From Cryobacterium soli (GTDB lineage Bacteria; Actinomycetota; Actinomycetes; Actinomycetales; Microbacteriaceae), in the NCBI RefSeq assembly GCF_003611035.1, contig NZ_CP030033.1, forward strand, positions 1 through 64,000: a stretch of DNA of 64,000 bases. The letters are read 5' to 3'. The notes under the pieces are model-generated. The model was given only the letters and a program-made list of their open reading frames with translations. It did not search any database and had not been told where the DNA came from. Shown piece by piece: positions 1 through 8,176 of the stretch. The position numbers and the translations under genes were made by a program. The number at the start of each line of letters is the position of its first letter. Position 1 is the first letter of the stretch.

Positions 1-416
1 CGCAGGTAGTCCAGCACTGTGACGGTGTCATACGAGAGCTGTACAGGGGCGTCAGCCGGGGCCTCCTGCCAGGCCTCGGTGGCGCGCGCCGAGTAGGTGT
101 GCCACTCCGCGGCCAAGTCGTCGCCGAGCGGCTCGACCTTCCGCCTCGCCTCGGCGAGGGTGAGGCCGGACAGCAACGGCGGAATCCACTGCTGTTCCTG
201 CACGACGTGGCGCACGAGGTCGCCCACGTTCCATTCGACGTCGGGGGTCGGGGCGCTCCAATCGTCGATGGCGGCCACGCGCGCGCTGAATTCGTGGTGA
301 GCCTGCTTCTGCAGGGCGAACCAGTCGATGTCGGCCGCTACCGGCGACGAGTCGACCGCGGTCGTCGAAGATTCTGGAGTGGTGTCGGTGTCTGTGGTCA
401 CTGTGTCTGTGGTCAC
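1..416 (-). CDS. TIGR03086-type (DinB-like, mycothiol-dependent superfamily) protein, C-terminus cut by window edge
   Basis: The frame stays open to the left edge, so only about the first 138 residues are present. The N-terminus is a Thr/Asp-rich stretch, followed by a helical segment with WNVGDLVRHVVQEQ and then LLSGLTLAEA. This Trp-x-x-x-x-Leu-x-x-His arrangement is typical of the maleylpyruvate isomerase/DinB superfamily, whose actinobacterial members use mycothiol or bind metal through spaced histidines. The start is taken as GTG at 416; a second in-frame GTG at 401 follows a short Thr-Asp repeat, and neither has a convincing ribosome binding site. Function of the individual protein is not known; family assignment is by sequence pattern only. 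Confidence 0.7.
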   Translation of the reverse strand, partial: MTTDTVTTDTDTTPESSTTAVDSSPVAADIDWFALQKQAHHEFSARVAAIDDWSAPTPDVEWNVGDLVRHVVQEQQWIPPLLSGLTLAEARRKVEPLGDDLAAEWHTYSARATEAWQEAPADAPVQLSYDTVTVLDYL

Positions 417-523
417 GGGGGCTCAATTCTGTGCTGGTCACGCGTCATCCGCCGAGAACTGATCGTCTCTGTGGGTCTAACGAGATCGTGGCCGCAGGCA
501 TTCCTCCCCGTGCCGCCCAATGA

Positions 524-928
524 CTACGGGTTTCGGAACCCGGTCAGGGTGCCGCCGGTGGCCCGAACGCTCAGGTTGAACAGCGCGGCGTAGATGGCTC
601 CGAAACCCGTCACCAGCACTGTGTTGAGAACCACGACGGCGGCGGCGAACCCCGCGACGGTGCTGCCGTCGAGGATCACGCTGAGGTCGAGCGTCTTGCT
701 CGTCAGTTCCCGGTAGGAAGACGTGAGGGTCCTGACGACGTCGGCGTCGCCCAGCAGCTGGGCGACGCCGAAAATCATCGCCACGGTCACGATGTTCAGG
801 CACACCGACAGCACCAGTGCGAGTTTGGTGCTTGACCACACCCCGATATGGGCGAGGGTCAGCCGCATCTGACGAGTCGGCGTCCCGTGCTCCGCCTTGC
901 GGGCGAGCTTTTCGGCCACGTCAGTCAC
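524..928 (-). CDS. DUF3566-like small membrane protein
   Basis: A 134-residue protein from a GTG start. A basic N-terminal segment is followed by two hydrophobic segments (about residues 32-57 and 90-118), separated by a loop containing LTSSYRELTSK. The pattern of a first helix starting near WSSTKLALVLSVCLNIV, a middle amphipathic segment and a second helix ending AALFNLSVRATGGTLTGF resembles DUF3566 proteins, which in many actinobacteria sit directly after gyrA. Here there is no gyrase gene next to it, so it is either a relocated or a second copy. Role unknown; presumably cytoplasmic membrane. Confidence 0.55.
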   Translation of the reverse strand: MTDVAEKLARKAEHGTPTRQMRLTLAHIGVWSSTKLALVLSVCLNIVTVAMIFGVAQLLGDADVVRTLTSSYRELTSKTLDLSVILDGSTVAGFAAAVVVLNTVLVTGFGAIYAALFNLSVRATGGTLTGFRNP

Positions 929-1285
929 CGGTTCACCCCGGCCGGCGAGGCGGTCCGCCCCGGCAGCGTCCCCCCGGACCGGGCCGTTCCCTCGTCCGGC
1001 TGAGTTCCCCCGAACTGTGTATCGCCGAACCGTGTCCCCCCGAACCGTGTCCCCCCGAGTGACTCTGTTCCCCTGTTGTCCGAGACGTACCGCTGCATAG
1101 TTCCCCCGAATCAGTTGTCCCCTTAGTGAGGAATGTCCGGTCCGACCCGATTCGTCTCACCCGCCCTCAGAAACTTTTTCCGTCGATTCGGCGTGCACCA
1201 CCCGTGCCGCCCGGACCGGGCAATAGATTCGTGAGTGATGCAGCGCCGCATGGGCGCCGCCGTCCCCGGTTGAGATGAGGAACCC
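929..1285. other. 357-bp divergent intergenic region
   Basis: The gap separates the leftward membrane protein gene from the rightward flavin oxidoreductase gene and should hold promoters for both. It is dominated by C-rich degenerate repeats (positions 1010-1069, with a further decayed unit near 1106-1122). Short open frames on both strands cross the repeats, but none has a plausible ribosome binding site or recognisable product. The start at 1286 follows a weak GATGAGGAA-type ribosome binding site. Confidence 0.6.
1010..1069. repeat. 15-bp degenerate tandem repeat, 4 units, intergenic
   Basis: Units of exactly 15 bp: CCGAACTGTGTATCG, two identical copies of CCGAACCGTGTCCCC, and a diverged CCGAGTGACTCTGTT. 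A further decayed unit lies near 1106. The array is non-coding and sits between divergently transcribed genes. Its unit resembles that of the array at 40994-41128. Confidence 0.8.
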
Positions 1286-2314
1286 ATGTCCGGTGCCATT
1301 GCCGTGATGCAACCACGCGACCTGCCCGCCGCGAGTTTCGTGCCCTTCGCCCGGCGCGCGGAGGAACTCGGTTTCGACGAGATCTGGGTCGTCGAGGATT
1401 GCTTCTTCCGCGGCGGAATCGCCCAGGCGGCGGTGATCCTCGCCGCCACCAGCACTATCGTCGTGGGCATCGGCATCCTGCCCGCCGCGGCTCGCAACCC
1501 CGTGTTCGCGACCCTGGAGGTCTCGACCCTCGCCGAACTCTTCCCCGGCCGGGTGCGCGTGGGCGTGGGTCACGGCATGCCCGGCTGGATGAGACAGGCC
1601 GGCATCTGGCCGGCGAGCCCCCTGGGCATGCTCGCCGAGAATCTCGACGTGATGCGCGCCCTCCTGCGTGGCGCGAGTGTAACCGAGTCCGGCCGGTACA
1701 CCCGAGCGGATGCCGTGAGCCTGGCCGGGCCGCCGGCAAGCGTTCCGCCGGTCCTCGCGGGGGTGCGCGGCCCCAAGTCGCTCGGCCTGGCGGGCGCGGC
1801 CGCCGACGGAGTGGTGCTGGCCGAACCCGTCACCCCCGAATACCTCGGAGAGGCCGTGGCTGCCCTTGACGCCGGGCACATTGCCGAGTCGTCCGCTTTC
1901 GGCTTTCCCGGCATCCGCCCGCCGGCTCCGGCGTCGGCGGAACGGCACGTGGTCGCCTACAACATGGCCGCGGTCGACGAAGACCCCGGGCGGGCCAGGG
2001 ATGCGGCGCGGGCGGCACTCGAGTGGATCGGGGAGCCGGACTGGGCTCCCCACATCCGGGTGCTTCCCTTTGCCGCCGAGTTCACGGCCCTGCGGGCGTC
2101 GAGCTCTAGCCGCGGCGAGTTCGCCCGTGCCCTGCCGGACTCCTGGGTCGACCAGCTGGCCGTCGTCGGCACCCCCGCGGCCGCGCGCCGCCGGATTGAC
2201 GAGCTGCACGCGGCCGGGGCGACGAGTGTCGTCCTGATCCCGGCCGGCGACGACCCTGTGAATGCGCTGGAGTCGCTGTCCGCGGTCCTGTCCGCGGACC
2301 CGGCCGACGCCTAG
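1286..2314 (+). CDS. LLM class flavin-dependent oxidoreductase
   Basis: A 342-residue protein of the bacterial luciferase-like monooxygenase superfamily, single-domain TIM barrel. Features seen are an N-terminal strand followed by FARRAEELGFDEIWVVED, the TSTIVVGIGILPAAARNP segment that lines the flavin site, ELFPGRVRVGVGHG and a late VGTPAAARRRIDEL segment typical of the family C-terminus. Members use FMNH2 or F420; the sequence alone does not decide which, and no substrate can be named. It is probably a transcription unit of its own, with the next small gene 31 bp downstream and possibly co-transcribed. Confidence 0.85.
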   Translation: MSGAIAVMQPRDLPAASFVPFARRAEELGFDEIWVVEDCFFRGGIAQAAVILAATSTIVVGIGILPAAARNPVFATLEVSTLAELFPGRVRVGVGHGMPGWMRQAGIWPASPLGMLAENLDVMRALLRGASVTESGRYTRADAVSLAGPPASVPPVLAGVRGPKSLGLAGAAADGVVLAEPVTPEYLGEAVAALDAGHIAESSAFGFPGIRPPAPASAERHVVAYNMAAVDEDPGRARDAARAALEWIGEPDWAPHIRVLPFAAEFTALRASSSSRGEFARALPDSWVDQLAVVGTPAAARRRIDELHAAGATSVVLIPAGDDPVNALESLSAVLSADPADA

Positions 2315-2345
2315 GCTGGGGAGCCCGCACAGAAGGAGAACGCAC

Positions 2346-2969
2346 ATGGGATTCCTCGATCGCCTCTTGGGCCGCCCCGAACAGCCCGAACAGCCCCGGC
2401 GCAGCACAGCCCCGGGCAGCACGGCAGCACCTCGCCGCACCGAGGATGAGATCGCGGTGGAACGCTATCGCTACCTGCTGCGCACGGCACCGCCGGAGAC
2501 CATCGAACAGGTGCACACCGAGGCGTTCAGCAAGCTCACCGACGAACAACGTGACCTGCTCTTCCGCCAGCTCACCGACAACGCCATGGAGGGCGAACGC
2601 CCGGCCAATGCGGAACCGGCCACTCTGGCGAAGTCCGCCACCCGGGCCGAGCTGCGCCAGCCCGGCACCCTGGACCGCGCCTTCGGCGGCGACCAGGCCG
2701 GCGGCCGCCAGGGCCCGGGCTTCGGCAGCATGCTCGGCGCCTCCCTGCTCGGCACGGTGGCGGGATACGTCGTGGGCTCGGCGCTGGTCAGCACCTTCCT
2801 GCCCGACGCGGGCGGCGAAGCGGATGCTTCCACAGACGCTGGATCCGGGGATTCCTCCGGTGACTCCGGTGCAGACGCGTCCGCTGACCCGGGTTCCGAC
2901 GCCGGCGGCGACTCCGGCGGTTTCGGCGACTTCGGCGGCGGCGACTTCGGCGGCGACTTCGGCTTCTGA
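2346..2969 (+). CDS. Unrecognised protein with helical head, glycine-zipper segment and acidic Gly/Asp/Ser tail
   Basis: A 207-residue protein from ATG at 2346, preceded by a strong AGAAGGAGA ribosome binding site. About residues 1-100 are charged and helical; about residues 115-155 hold a glycine-rich hydrophobic segment (SMLGASLLGTVAGYVVGSAL) that could be a membrane or membrane-associated helix; the last 50 residues are low complexity, rich in Asp, Gly and Ser and ending in repeated GGDFG units. The architecture resembles small actinobacterial proteins of unknown role whose tails are acidic and glycine-rich. I do not recognise a family and assign no function. Confidence 0.75.
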   Translation: MGFLDRLLGRPEQPEQPRRSTAPGSTAAPRRTEDEIAVERYRYLLRTAPPETIEQVHTEAFSKLTDEQRDLLFRQLTDNAMEGERPANAEPATLAKSATRAELRQPGTLDRAFGGDQAGGRQGPGFGSMLGASLLGTVAGYVVGSALVSTFLPDAGGEADASTDAGSGDSSGDSGADASADPGSDAGGDSGGFGDFGGGDFGGDFGF

Positions 2970-3008
2970 CCGGCCGTTCGGCCCCGTCCGGCCGCGCAAC
3001 CGTTATTA

Positions 3009-3024
3009 TCGAAGGTAGTTTCGA
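3009..3024. promoter_or_regulatory. Candidate LexA SOS box upstream of dinB
   Basis: TCGAA-N6-TTCGA, a 5-bp perfect dyad with the spacing of the actinobacterial/Gram-positive LexA box (TCGAAC-N4-GTTCGA). The central G and T differ from the consensus C and G. It lies 35 bp before the dinB start, where repression by LexA would be expected. Confidence 0.6.
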
Positions 3025-3059
3025 ACCCCCGCGGCCTGGGCGGCAGAAAGGTGCGCTGC

Positions 3060-4352
3060 ATGAGCAAGCAGGACGGCAGTGACCGGCAGACCACCGGGAT
3101 CGACGTCGACGACAGCACAGCCACCATGCTGCACATCGACATGGATGCGTTCTTCGCCTCCGTCGAGCTGCTCGACCACCCCGAGCTCGCACACCTGCCC
3201 GTCATCGTCGGCCACCGGTCCGGCCGCTCGGTGGTGACGGCGGCGAACTATGTGGCCCGCAAGTACGGCGTCAACTCGGCCATGCCCATGGCGATAGCCC
3301 TCCGCCGCTGCCCGGCGGCCGTGGTGCTCGAACCGCACATGAGCCGCTATGCGGAGGTGTCCCGTCAGGTGATGGGCATCTTCTCCGACATGACCCCGAT
3401 GGTCGAGCCGCTCAGCATCGACGAGGCCTTCCTCGACGTCGCCGGCGCCCGGCTCCTGCACGGGTCGCCTGCCGAAATCGCACAGAAGATCCGCGCCCGG
3501 GTCTTCGCCGAGACCGGGCTGACCTGCTCGGTGGGAGCGGCGTCCACGAAGTTCGTGGCCAAACTGGCCTCCGGCCGGGCCAAGCCCGATGGCCTGCTGG
3601 TCATTCCCGCCGACGACACGATCGGGTTCCTGCATCCGTTGCCCGTCGGAGCGCTCTGGGGCGTCGGTGCCACCACCGAACAGGCGCTGCTCGCGCTCGG
3701 TCTCCGCCACGTGCGCGACATCGCCCACGCGTCCCGCGAGACGCTCGAACGCGCCGCGGGGGTGGCCGGAGCGCAGAAGCTGCACGACCTGTCCTGGGGC
3801 ATCGACCACCGCTCGATCAACCTGGAGCGCGAGGAGAAGAGCATCGGGCACGAGGTGACCTTCGAACACGACGTAACGGATGTCGCGCGGTTGCGCAGCG
3901 AACTCCTGCGACAGTCTGACGCCGTGGCCGCGAAGCTCCGTGGCAACGGTCTCGTCGCCCGCACCGTGGTGCTCAAGCTACGCTACGCGGACTTCAGCAC
4001 CGTGACCAGGTCCCGCACCCTCGCCGACCCCACCAACGTGGGCCGGCGCATCTACGAGGAGGTCGCCGCGAGCTTCGATGTGCTCGCCGCGCGCGGCATC
4101 CGGGTGCGCCTCATCGGGGTGCGCGCCGAGCAACTGGGCACCGGTGACGGGTCGGGGCTCGGCCTGTGGGACGACGACGACGATTGGCGGGAGGCCGAAC
4201 TGGCTGTCGACACGGTGACGGCGCGCTTCGGCCGGGGCATCGTGCGGCCGGCCTCCCAGCTGGGCGGGGGCAGCGCGCCGAAGCGGGACGTGCACCCGTT
4301 CGGCACCCCGGATGCCGGACCCGCCCGCCGGCCGGACCGGCACCAGTCCTGA
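3060..4352 (+). CDS. dinB: DNA polymerase IV (Y-family translesion polymerase)
   Basis: A 430-residue Y-family polymerase that copies damaged or mismatched DNA at low fidelity. The catalytic acidic motifs HIDMDAFFASVE near the N-terminus and SIDEAFLDV are intact, followed by the thumb helix-hairpin-helix region (LWGVGATTEQALLALG) and a little-finger domain. The last 60 residues are a Gly/Pro/Arg-rich tail without an obvious sliding-clamp motif. The ATG at 3060 is chosen over an in-frame GTG at 3051 because the AGAAAGGTG ribosome binding site overlaps that GTG. A candidate SOS box precedes the gene, so DNA damage induction is likely. Confidence 0.93.
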   Translation: MSKQDGSDRQTTGIDVDDSTATMLHIDMDAFFASVELLDHPELAHLPVIVGHRSGRSVVTAANYVARKYGVNSAMPMAIALRRCPAAVVLEPHMSRYAEVSRQVMGIFSDMTPMVEPLSIDEAFLDVAGARLLHGSPAEIAQKIRARVFAETGLTCSVGAASTKFVAKLASGRAKPDGLLVIPADDTIGFLHPLPVGALWGVGATTEQALLALGLRHVRDIAHASRETLERAAGVAGAQKLHDLSWGIDHRSINLEREEKSIGHEVTFEHDVTDVARLRSELLRQSDAVAAKLRGNGLVARTVVLKLRYADFSTVTRSRTLADPTNVGRRIYEEVAASFDVLAARGIRVRLIGVRAEQLGTGDGSGLGLWDDDDDWREAELAVDTVTARFGRGIVRPASQLGGGSAPKRDVHPFGTPDAGPARRPDRHQS

Positions 4353-4455
4353 CATCCGCCCGCGCCATCCGGCCCTGTCTTCCTGCCGAAACACCCGGCC
4401 GTGGCGCGGTGGGCGCTTCCTGACCGGTTCGGGGGAGTGGGGGTAGCCTTTCAGC

Positions 4456-4785
4456 ATGACTAATCTCGCCTTGAAGCTCGCAGAAAACGCTCGGTACATC
4501 GGTGTGCGGTCGGCCTACGGAGACCCCGTGCAGATCGAGGGCGTCACGATAGTGCCCGTCGCCCTCGTGCAGTACGGCTTCGGCGGCGGTGGCGAGGGCG
4601 ACGACGCCGAGGGCGCGGCGGGCGGCGGCGGCGGGGGCATGGCCATCCCGATCGGTGCCTACGTGAAATCGGGCGGGGCCGCCCGGTTCGAGCCGAACGT
4701 GATCTCCCTGCTCGCCGTCGGCATCCCCTTCGTGTGGGTGAGCGGCAAGGCCATCGCGCGCATCATCCGCGCGCTCAAGCGCTAA
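4456..4785 (+). CDS. GerW (YtfJ)-like glycine-rich protein
   Basis: A 109-residue protein with the GerW/YtfJ pattern: a basic helical start, GDPVQIEGVTIVPVALVQYG, a central run of glycines (GGGGEG and GGGGGG blocks), a second strand with a terminal hydrophobic segment and a basic end. In Bacillus the family is linked to spore coat and germination, but it is widespread in non-sporulating actinobacteria where its role is unknown. No sporulation context is present here, so the sporulation name should not be read as function. Confidence 0.7.
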   Translation: MTNLALKLAENARYIGVRSAYGDPVQIEGVTIVPVALVQYGFGGGGEGDDAEGAAGGGGGGMAIPIGAYVKSGGAARFEPNVISLLAVGIPFVWVSGKAIARIIRALKR

Positions 4786-4871
4786 GCCAGGGCCGGCACG
4801 GCCCTCGCGGGGGAGCGGAGACCGCCTCCCGCCGCTTCGCCGTGCCCGCAGCCGGTCTATACTCGAATCGA

Positions 4872-4959
4872 ACACGGGAGTCCGGTGAACCGGGCTGAGA
4901 GGAAGCTACTTCAGCTTCGACCGTCGAACCTGATCTGGATCATGCCAGCGCAGGGAGGC
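4872..4959 (+). ncRNA. TPP riboswitch (THI element)
   Basis: Contains the conserved CTGAGAGG core, a P3 hairpin GAAGC-TACTTCA-GCTTC, GAACCTGATCTGGATCATGC and the closing CAGCGCAGGGAGG, in the order of the thiamine pyrophosphate aptamer. It sits about 45 bp before the ykoE start. A TATACT -10-like hexamer at 4858-4863 could start the leader. Because no strong terminator separates aptamer and gene, and the GAAAGGG ribosome binding site follows closely, control of translation initiation seems more likely than attenuation. Confidence 0.93.
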
Positions 4960-5005
4960 TTCTCAATCCCGTGCCCTGTATTCATCTACGGAAAGGGCAC
5001 GACCA

Positions 5006-5734
5006 GTGCATGCATCAACGAAAAGTCTGACCGCGTCGACACCCCGCACGCCTCGCGTGCTGAAATGGCGCGTCGTGGACATCGTCGTGGCCAGCGTCAT
5101 CGGCGTCGCCAGCGGCGTCATCTTCTGGGCATGGGGACTGGCCTGGTCGCCGCTCAGCGCCCTGCTCGCCTTCACTCCCGGCCTGGAGGGACTGCTCGCC
5201 GGCGGCTGGCTGTTCGCCGGCGTTCTCGGCGGACTGATCATCCGCAAACCCGGAGCGGCCGTCTACACCGAGGTCGTCGCAGCGGTCGTCTCCATGCTGA
5301 TCGGAACCCAGTGGGGATTCTCGACGCTGATCTGGGGCATCATCGAAGGGCTCGGGGCCGAGATCGTCCTCGCGCTCTTCCTCTACGCGAACTGGCGGCT
5401 GGGCGTGGCCCTGCTGGCCGGCGCCGGCGCCGGCGTGGCGGTCGGCCTGCTCGACACGACCTTCACGAGCTATGCCGCCCTCGACGTCGGCTACAAGGCC
5501 GTCTACATCGTGTCCGCCGTCGTGTCGGGCACCGTGCTCGCGGGCCTGCTGTCCTGGCTTGCCGTGCGGGGATTGGCCCGCACGGGCGCGCTCAGCCGGT
5601 TCGCAGCCGGTCGGGAGGCGAGCCGGGTCGGCCTACCGGGCCAGACCCTGTCGGGCCAGAACCTGCCGGACCAGGACGGGCCTGGCCAGAGCGCCCTGCG
5701 GCAGACCGAGACCCCGTCGCAGACCACGCGGTGA
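5006..5734 (+). CDS. ykoE: ECF transporter substrate-binding (S) component, YkoE family (thiamine/HMP)
   Basis: A 242-residue integral membrane protein with about five to six hydrophobic segments starting at WRVVDIVVASVIGVASGVIF and containing the family-type EVVAAVVSMLIGTQWG. YkoE proteins are the substrate-specificity subunits for thiamine or its pyrimidine precursor HMP. It follows a TPP riboswitch and precedes the ATPase and T component genes, which supports the assignment. The start is GTG at 5006 with GAAAGGG 8 bp upstream. The last 35 residues are a hydrophilic Gln-rich extension made of 15-bp repeats and are unlikely to be needed for transport. Confidence 0.9.
   Translation: MHASTKSLTASTPRTPRVLKWRVVDIVVASVIGVASGVIFWAWGLAWSPLSALLAFTPGLEGLLAGGWLFAGVLGGLIIRKPGAAVYTEVVAAVVSMLIGTQWGFSTLIWGIIEGLGAEIVLALFLYANWRLGVALLAGAGAGVAVGLLDTTFTSYAALDVGYKAVYIVSAVVSGTVLAGLLSWLAVRGLARTGALSRFAAGREASRVGLPGQTLSGQNLPDQDGPGQSALRQTETPSQTTR
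5633..5707 (+). repeat. 15-bp degenerate tandem repeat, 5 units, at ykoE 3' end
   Basis: Five 15-bp units beginning CTACCGGGCCAGACC and CTGTCGGGCCAGAAC, encoding pentapeptides LPGQT, LSGQN, LPDQD, GPGQS, ALRQT at the C-terminus of YkoE. Divergence between units is substantial, so the array is old or under weak constraint. Confidence 0.75.
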
Positions 5735-5744
5735 GGGTGGGCGG

Positions 5745-7385
5745 ATGCCTGCTCCGACGCCGCGGGACGAGCGCATGACGGGCGCGAGGGTCACGGCCTC
5801 CGGCTGGGGCTGGCGGCACGCCGGACGCAGCCGCCCCGCGGTCTCCGGACTCGATCTTGACATCCGCCCCGGCGAGCGAGTGCTCGTGCTCGGACCCAGC
5901 GGCGCCGGGAAGAGCACTCTGATGCATGCCCTGGCCGGCGTGCTCGGTGACGACGAAGACGGCGACGAGACCGGCGAGCTGCTCATCGACGGCATCCGGC
6001 CGCGTCAGGCGCGCGGCCGGGTCGGTCTCGTGCTGCAGGACCCCGACTCGCAGGTGGTCCTGGCCCGCGTCGGCGACGATGTCGCGTTCGGCTGCGAGAA
6101 CCTGGGTGTGCCCAGGACCGAGATCTGGCCGCGGGTCACGCAGGCCCTCGACGAGGTCGGGCTGGACCTGCCGCTGCGGCATCCGACCAGCGCGCTCAGC
6201 GGCGGCCAGAAACAGCGGCTGGCCCTGGCCGGGGTGCTCGCCATGCGACCGGGCCTGGTGCTGCTCGACGAACCGACCGCGAACCTCGACCCCGACGGCG
6301 TCGTGGAGGTGCGCGATGCCGTGCACCGTTCGGTGCAGGCCTCGGGCGCGACCCTCATCGTGATCGAGCACCGGGTGGCGGTCTGGCAGGACATCGTCGA
6401 CCGCATCATCGTGCTCGACCCGGCCGGCGGCATCTTGGCCGATGGGCCCGCCTCCTCGGTGCTCACGGCGGAGGGCGCCCGGCTGGCGGCCGCGGGAGTG
6501 TGGATCCCGCGTTTCCCGCCCGCTCGTCCCCGGCGGCGCCCGCTGCCCGAGCGCACCGGCGAGGTGCTCCTCAGCACCGCCGGTCTCGTCGTTGGTCGGG
6601 TGCCCTTTGCCCGCCGGCAGCCCGTGGTGGTGGCCGAAGGGATCGACCTCGACGTGATGGCGGGCACCGCGACGGCGATCACCGGGCCCAACGGTGCTGG
6701 AAAGTCCACGCTCGCGTTGACCCTGGCCGGGCTCCTGGCACGGGCCGGGGGACAGCTGACCGCCACGGCCGCCTTGACGGCAGTCGCCGCAGGCGGCCCA
6801 GTGCGCGCAGCCGGCCGTGGACCCCTGCGCGGAAGCCTCCCGGGTGCCGACCCGCACTCGTGGCGCTCCCGTGACCTCCTCGAACGCATCGGCACGGTGT
6901 TCCAGGATCCTGAGCACCAGTTCCTGGCCGGATCCGTGCGGGACGAACTCGCCATCGGCCCGCGCGCCCTCGGCCTCGGCGACGCCGCCGTGGCCGACCG
7001 CGTCGACGGCCTCCTCGGCCGGTTGCGCCTTGAGCACCTCGCCGATGCCAACCCCTTCACCCTGTCCGGCGGCGAAAAGCGCCGGCTGTCGGTGGCGACA
7101 GTGCTGGCCACACGGCCCCGGCTCCTGATCCTGGACGAACCCACCTTCGGGCAGGACTCCCGCACCTGGTCGGAACTGGTGCGGCTGCTTGCCGAACTCC
7201 TTGACACGGGCACGGCCGTGGTCGCCGTCACCCACGACGACCACTTCGTCGACGCCCTCGCGGATGCCCGCTTCGTGATGGCGCCCGCAGCCGGCCCCGC
7301 ATCGGCCGGCGCGATCTCGACCGGCACGATCGTGCCCGCATCCGTTGCGACGCCGACGACAGCGGCCGAGACGGGTGCGCCATGA
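5745..7385 (+). CDS. ykoD: ECF transporter fused double ATPase, YkoD family
   Basis: A 546-residue protein with two complete ABC ATPase domains. The first has GPSGAGKS, LSGGQKQR and LVLLDEPTANLD; the second has GPNGAGKS, LSGGEKRR and LLILDEPTFG. In ECF systems the pair powers uptake together with the T and S subunits. The ATG at 5745 lies 10 bp after the ykoE stop; an internal ATG at 5775 is an alternative. Its stop overlaps the ykoC start (ATGA), so the three genes are translationally coupled. The C-terminal 40 residues are low complexity Ala/Thr/Gly. Confidence 0.92.
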   Translation: MPAPTPRDERMTGARVTASGWGWRHAGRSRPAVSGLDLDIRPGERVLVLGPSGAGKSTLMHALAGVLGDDEDGDETGELLIDGIRPRQARGRVGLVLQDPDSQVVLARVGDDVAFGCENLGVPRTEIWPRVTQALDEVGLDLPLRHPTSALSGGQKQRLALAGVLAMRPGLVLLDEPTANLDPDGVVEVRDAVHRSVQASGATLIVIEHRVAVWQDIVDRIIVLDPAGGILADGPASSVLTAEGARLAAAGVWIPRFPPARPRRRPLPERTGEVLLSTAGLVVGRVPFARRQPVVVAEGIDLDVMAGTATAITGPNGAGKSTLALTLAGLLARAGGQLTATAALTAVAAGGPVRAAGRGPLRGSLPGADPHSWRSRDLLERIGTVFQDPEHQFLAGSVRDELAIGPRALGLGDAAVADRVDGLLGRLRLEHLADANPFTLSGGEKRRLSVATVLATRPRLLILDEPTFGQDSRTWSELVRLLAELLDTGTAVVAVTHDDHFVDALADARFVMAPAAGPASAGAISTGTIVPASVATPTTAAETGAP

Positions 7386-8176
7386 GCATGATGACCCCCG
7401 AGATCCGGCCCAGCGCCATCGCCCGGGTGAACCCGGTCGCCAAACTCGCCGTGGCCCTCCTGATCAGCTGTGCGTTGATGCTCTCCATCGACTGGGTGTC
7501 GGCGGCGACGGCGCTGCTGCTGGAGGCCGTGCTGCTGGCCTGGTGCGGGCTGAACGCCCGGCAATTCTGGTTGCGCACCGCCCCGGTCTGGATCGCCGCT
7601 CCCTTCGGGATGCTCACCACGGTGCTCTACGGGCAGGATTCCGGTGCAGTGCTCTGGGGCGCCGGCCTCGTCACGATCACCGAGGGGTCGGTGGCGCTCG
7701 GACTCGCGATCGGTCTGCGGGTGCTGGCCATCGGCATCCCAGGCATCGTGCTGCTCGCCACGACAGACCCGACCGACCTCGCCGACGGGCTGGCGCAGGT
7801 AGTACGCCTGCCCGCCCGATTCGTGCTCGGCGCCCTGGCCGGCCTGCGGCTCGTGGGCATGTTCATCGACGACTGGCACTCGCTCGCCCTGGCCCGACGG
7901 GCCAGAGGGGTGGGCGACGGCGGCGGACTGCGCGGCCGGGCACGCCGGTTCGCCGGCTTGGCGTTCGCCCTGCTGGTGCTGTCGGTGCGCCGGGGCAGCA
8001 AACTCGCCACGGCCATGGAGGCCAGGGGCTTCGGCAGTGACGAACCGCGCAGCTGGGCCCGGGAGTCGGTCTTCGGCCGCCGTGACGTCGTGGTCGTGGC
8101 CCTGGGCCTCGCCATCGCCGCCGCGGCGATCTCGGCGGCCGTGCTGGCGGAAACGTGGCGATTTGTCCTCGCCTGA
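7382..8176 (+). CDS. ykoC: ECF transporter transmembrane (T) component, YkoC family
   Basis: A 264-residue membrane protein with hydrophobic segments throughout and the two cytoplasmic coupling motifs of EcfT proteins: LARRARGV and, later, AMEARGFG. These alanine-arginine-glycine segments contact the ATPase pair. It overlaps the preceding ATPase gene by 4 bp. Together with ykoE and ykoD it makes a complete thiamine/HMP ECF module; the YkoF thiamine-binding partner of Bacillus is absent here. Confidence 0.9.
   Translation: MSMMTPEIRPSAIARVNPVAKLAVALLISCALMLSIDWVSAATALLLEAVLLAWCGLNARQFWLRTAPVWIAAPFGMLTTVLYGQDSGAVLWGAGLVTITEGSVALGLAIGLRVLAIGIPGIVLLATTDPTDLADGLAQVVRLPARFVLGALAGLRLVGMFIDDWHSLALARRARGVGDGGGLRGRARRFAGLAFALLVLSVRRGSKLATAMEARGFGSDEPRSWARESVFGRRDVVVVALGLAIAAAAISAAVLAETWRFVLA

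Noticed and set aside
524..928. Proximity to the replication origin suggested by the DUF3566-like gene
   Set aside because: No gyrA, gyrB, dnaA or cluster of DnaA boxes is in the window; one gene is not enough.
7260..7360. A further 15-bp repeat in the ykoD C-terminal tail
   Set aside because: Only two loosely similar units are visible; not enough to separate from Ala/Thr/Gly codon bias.
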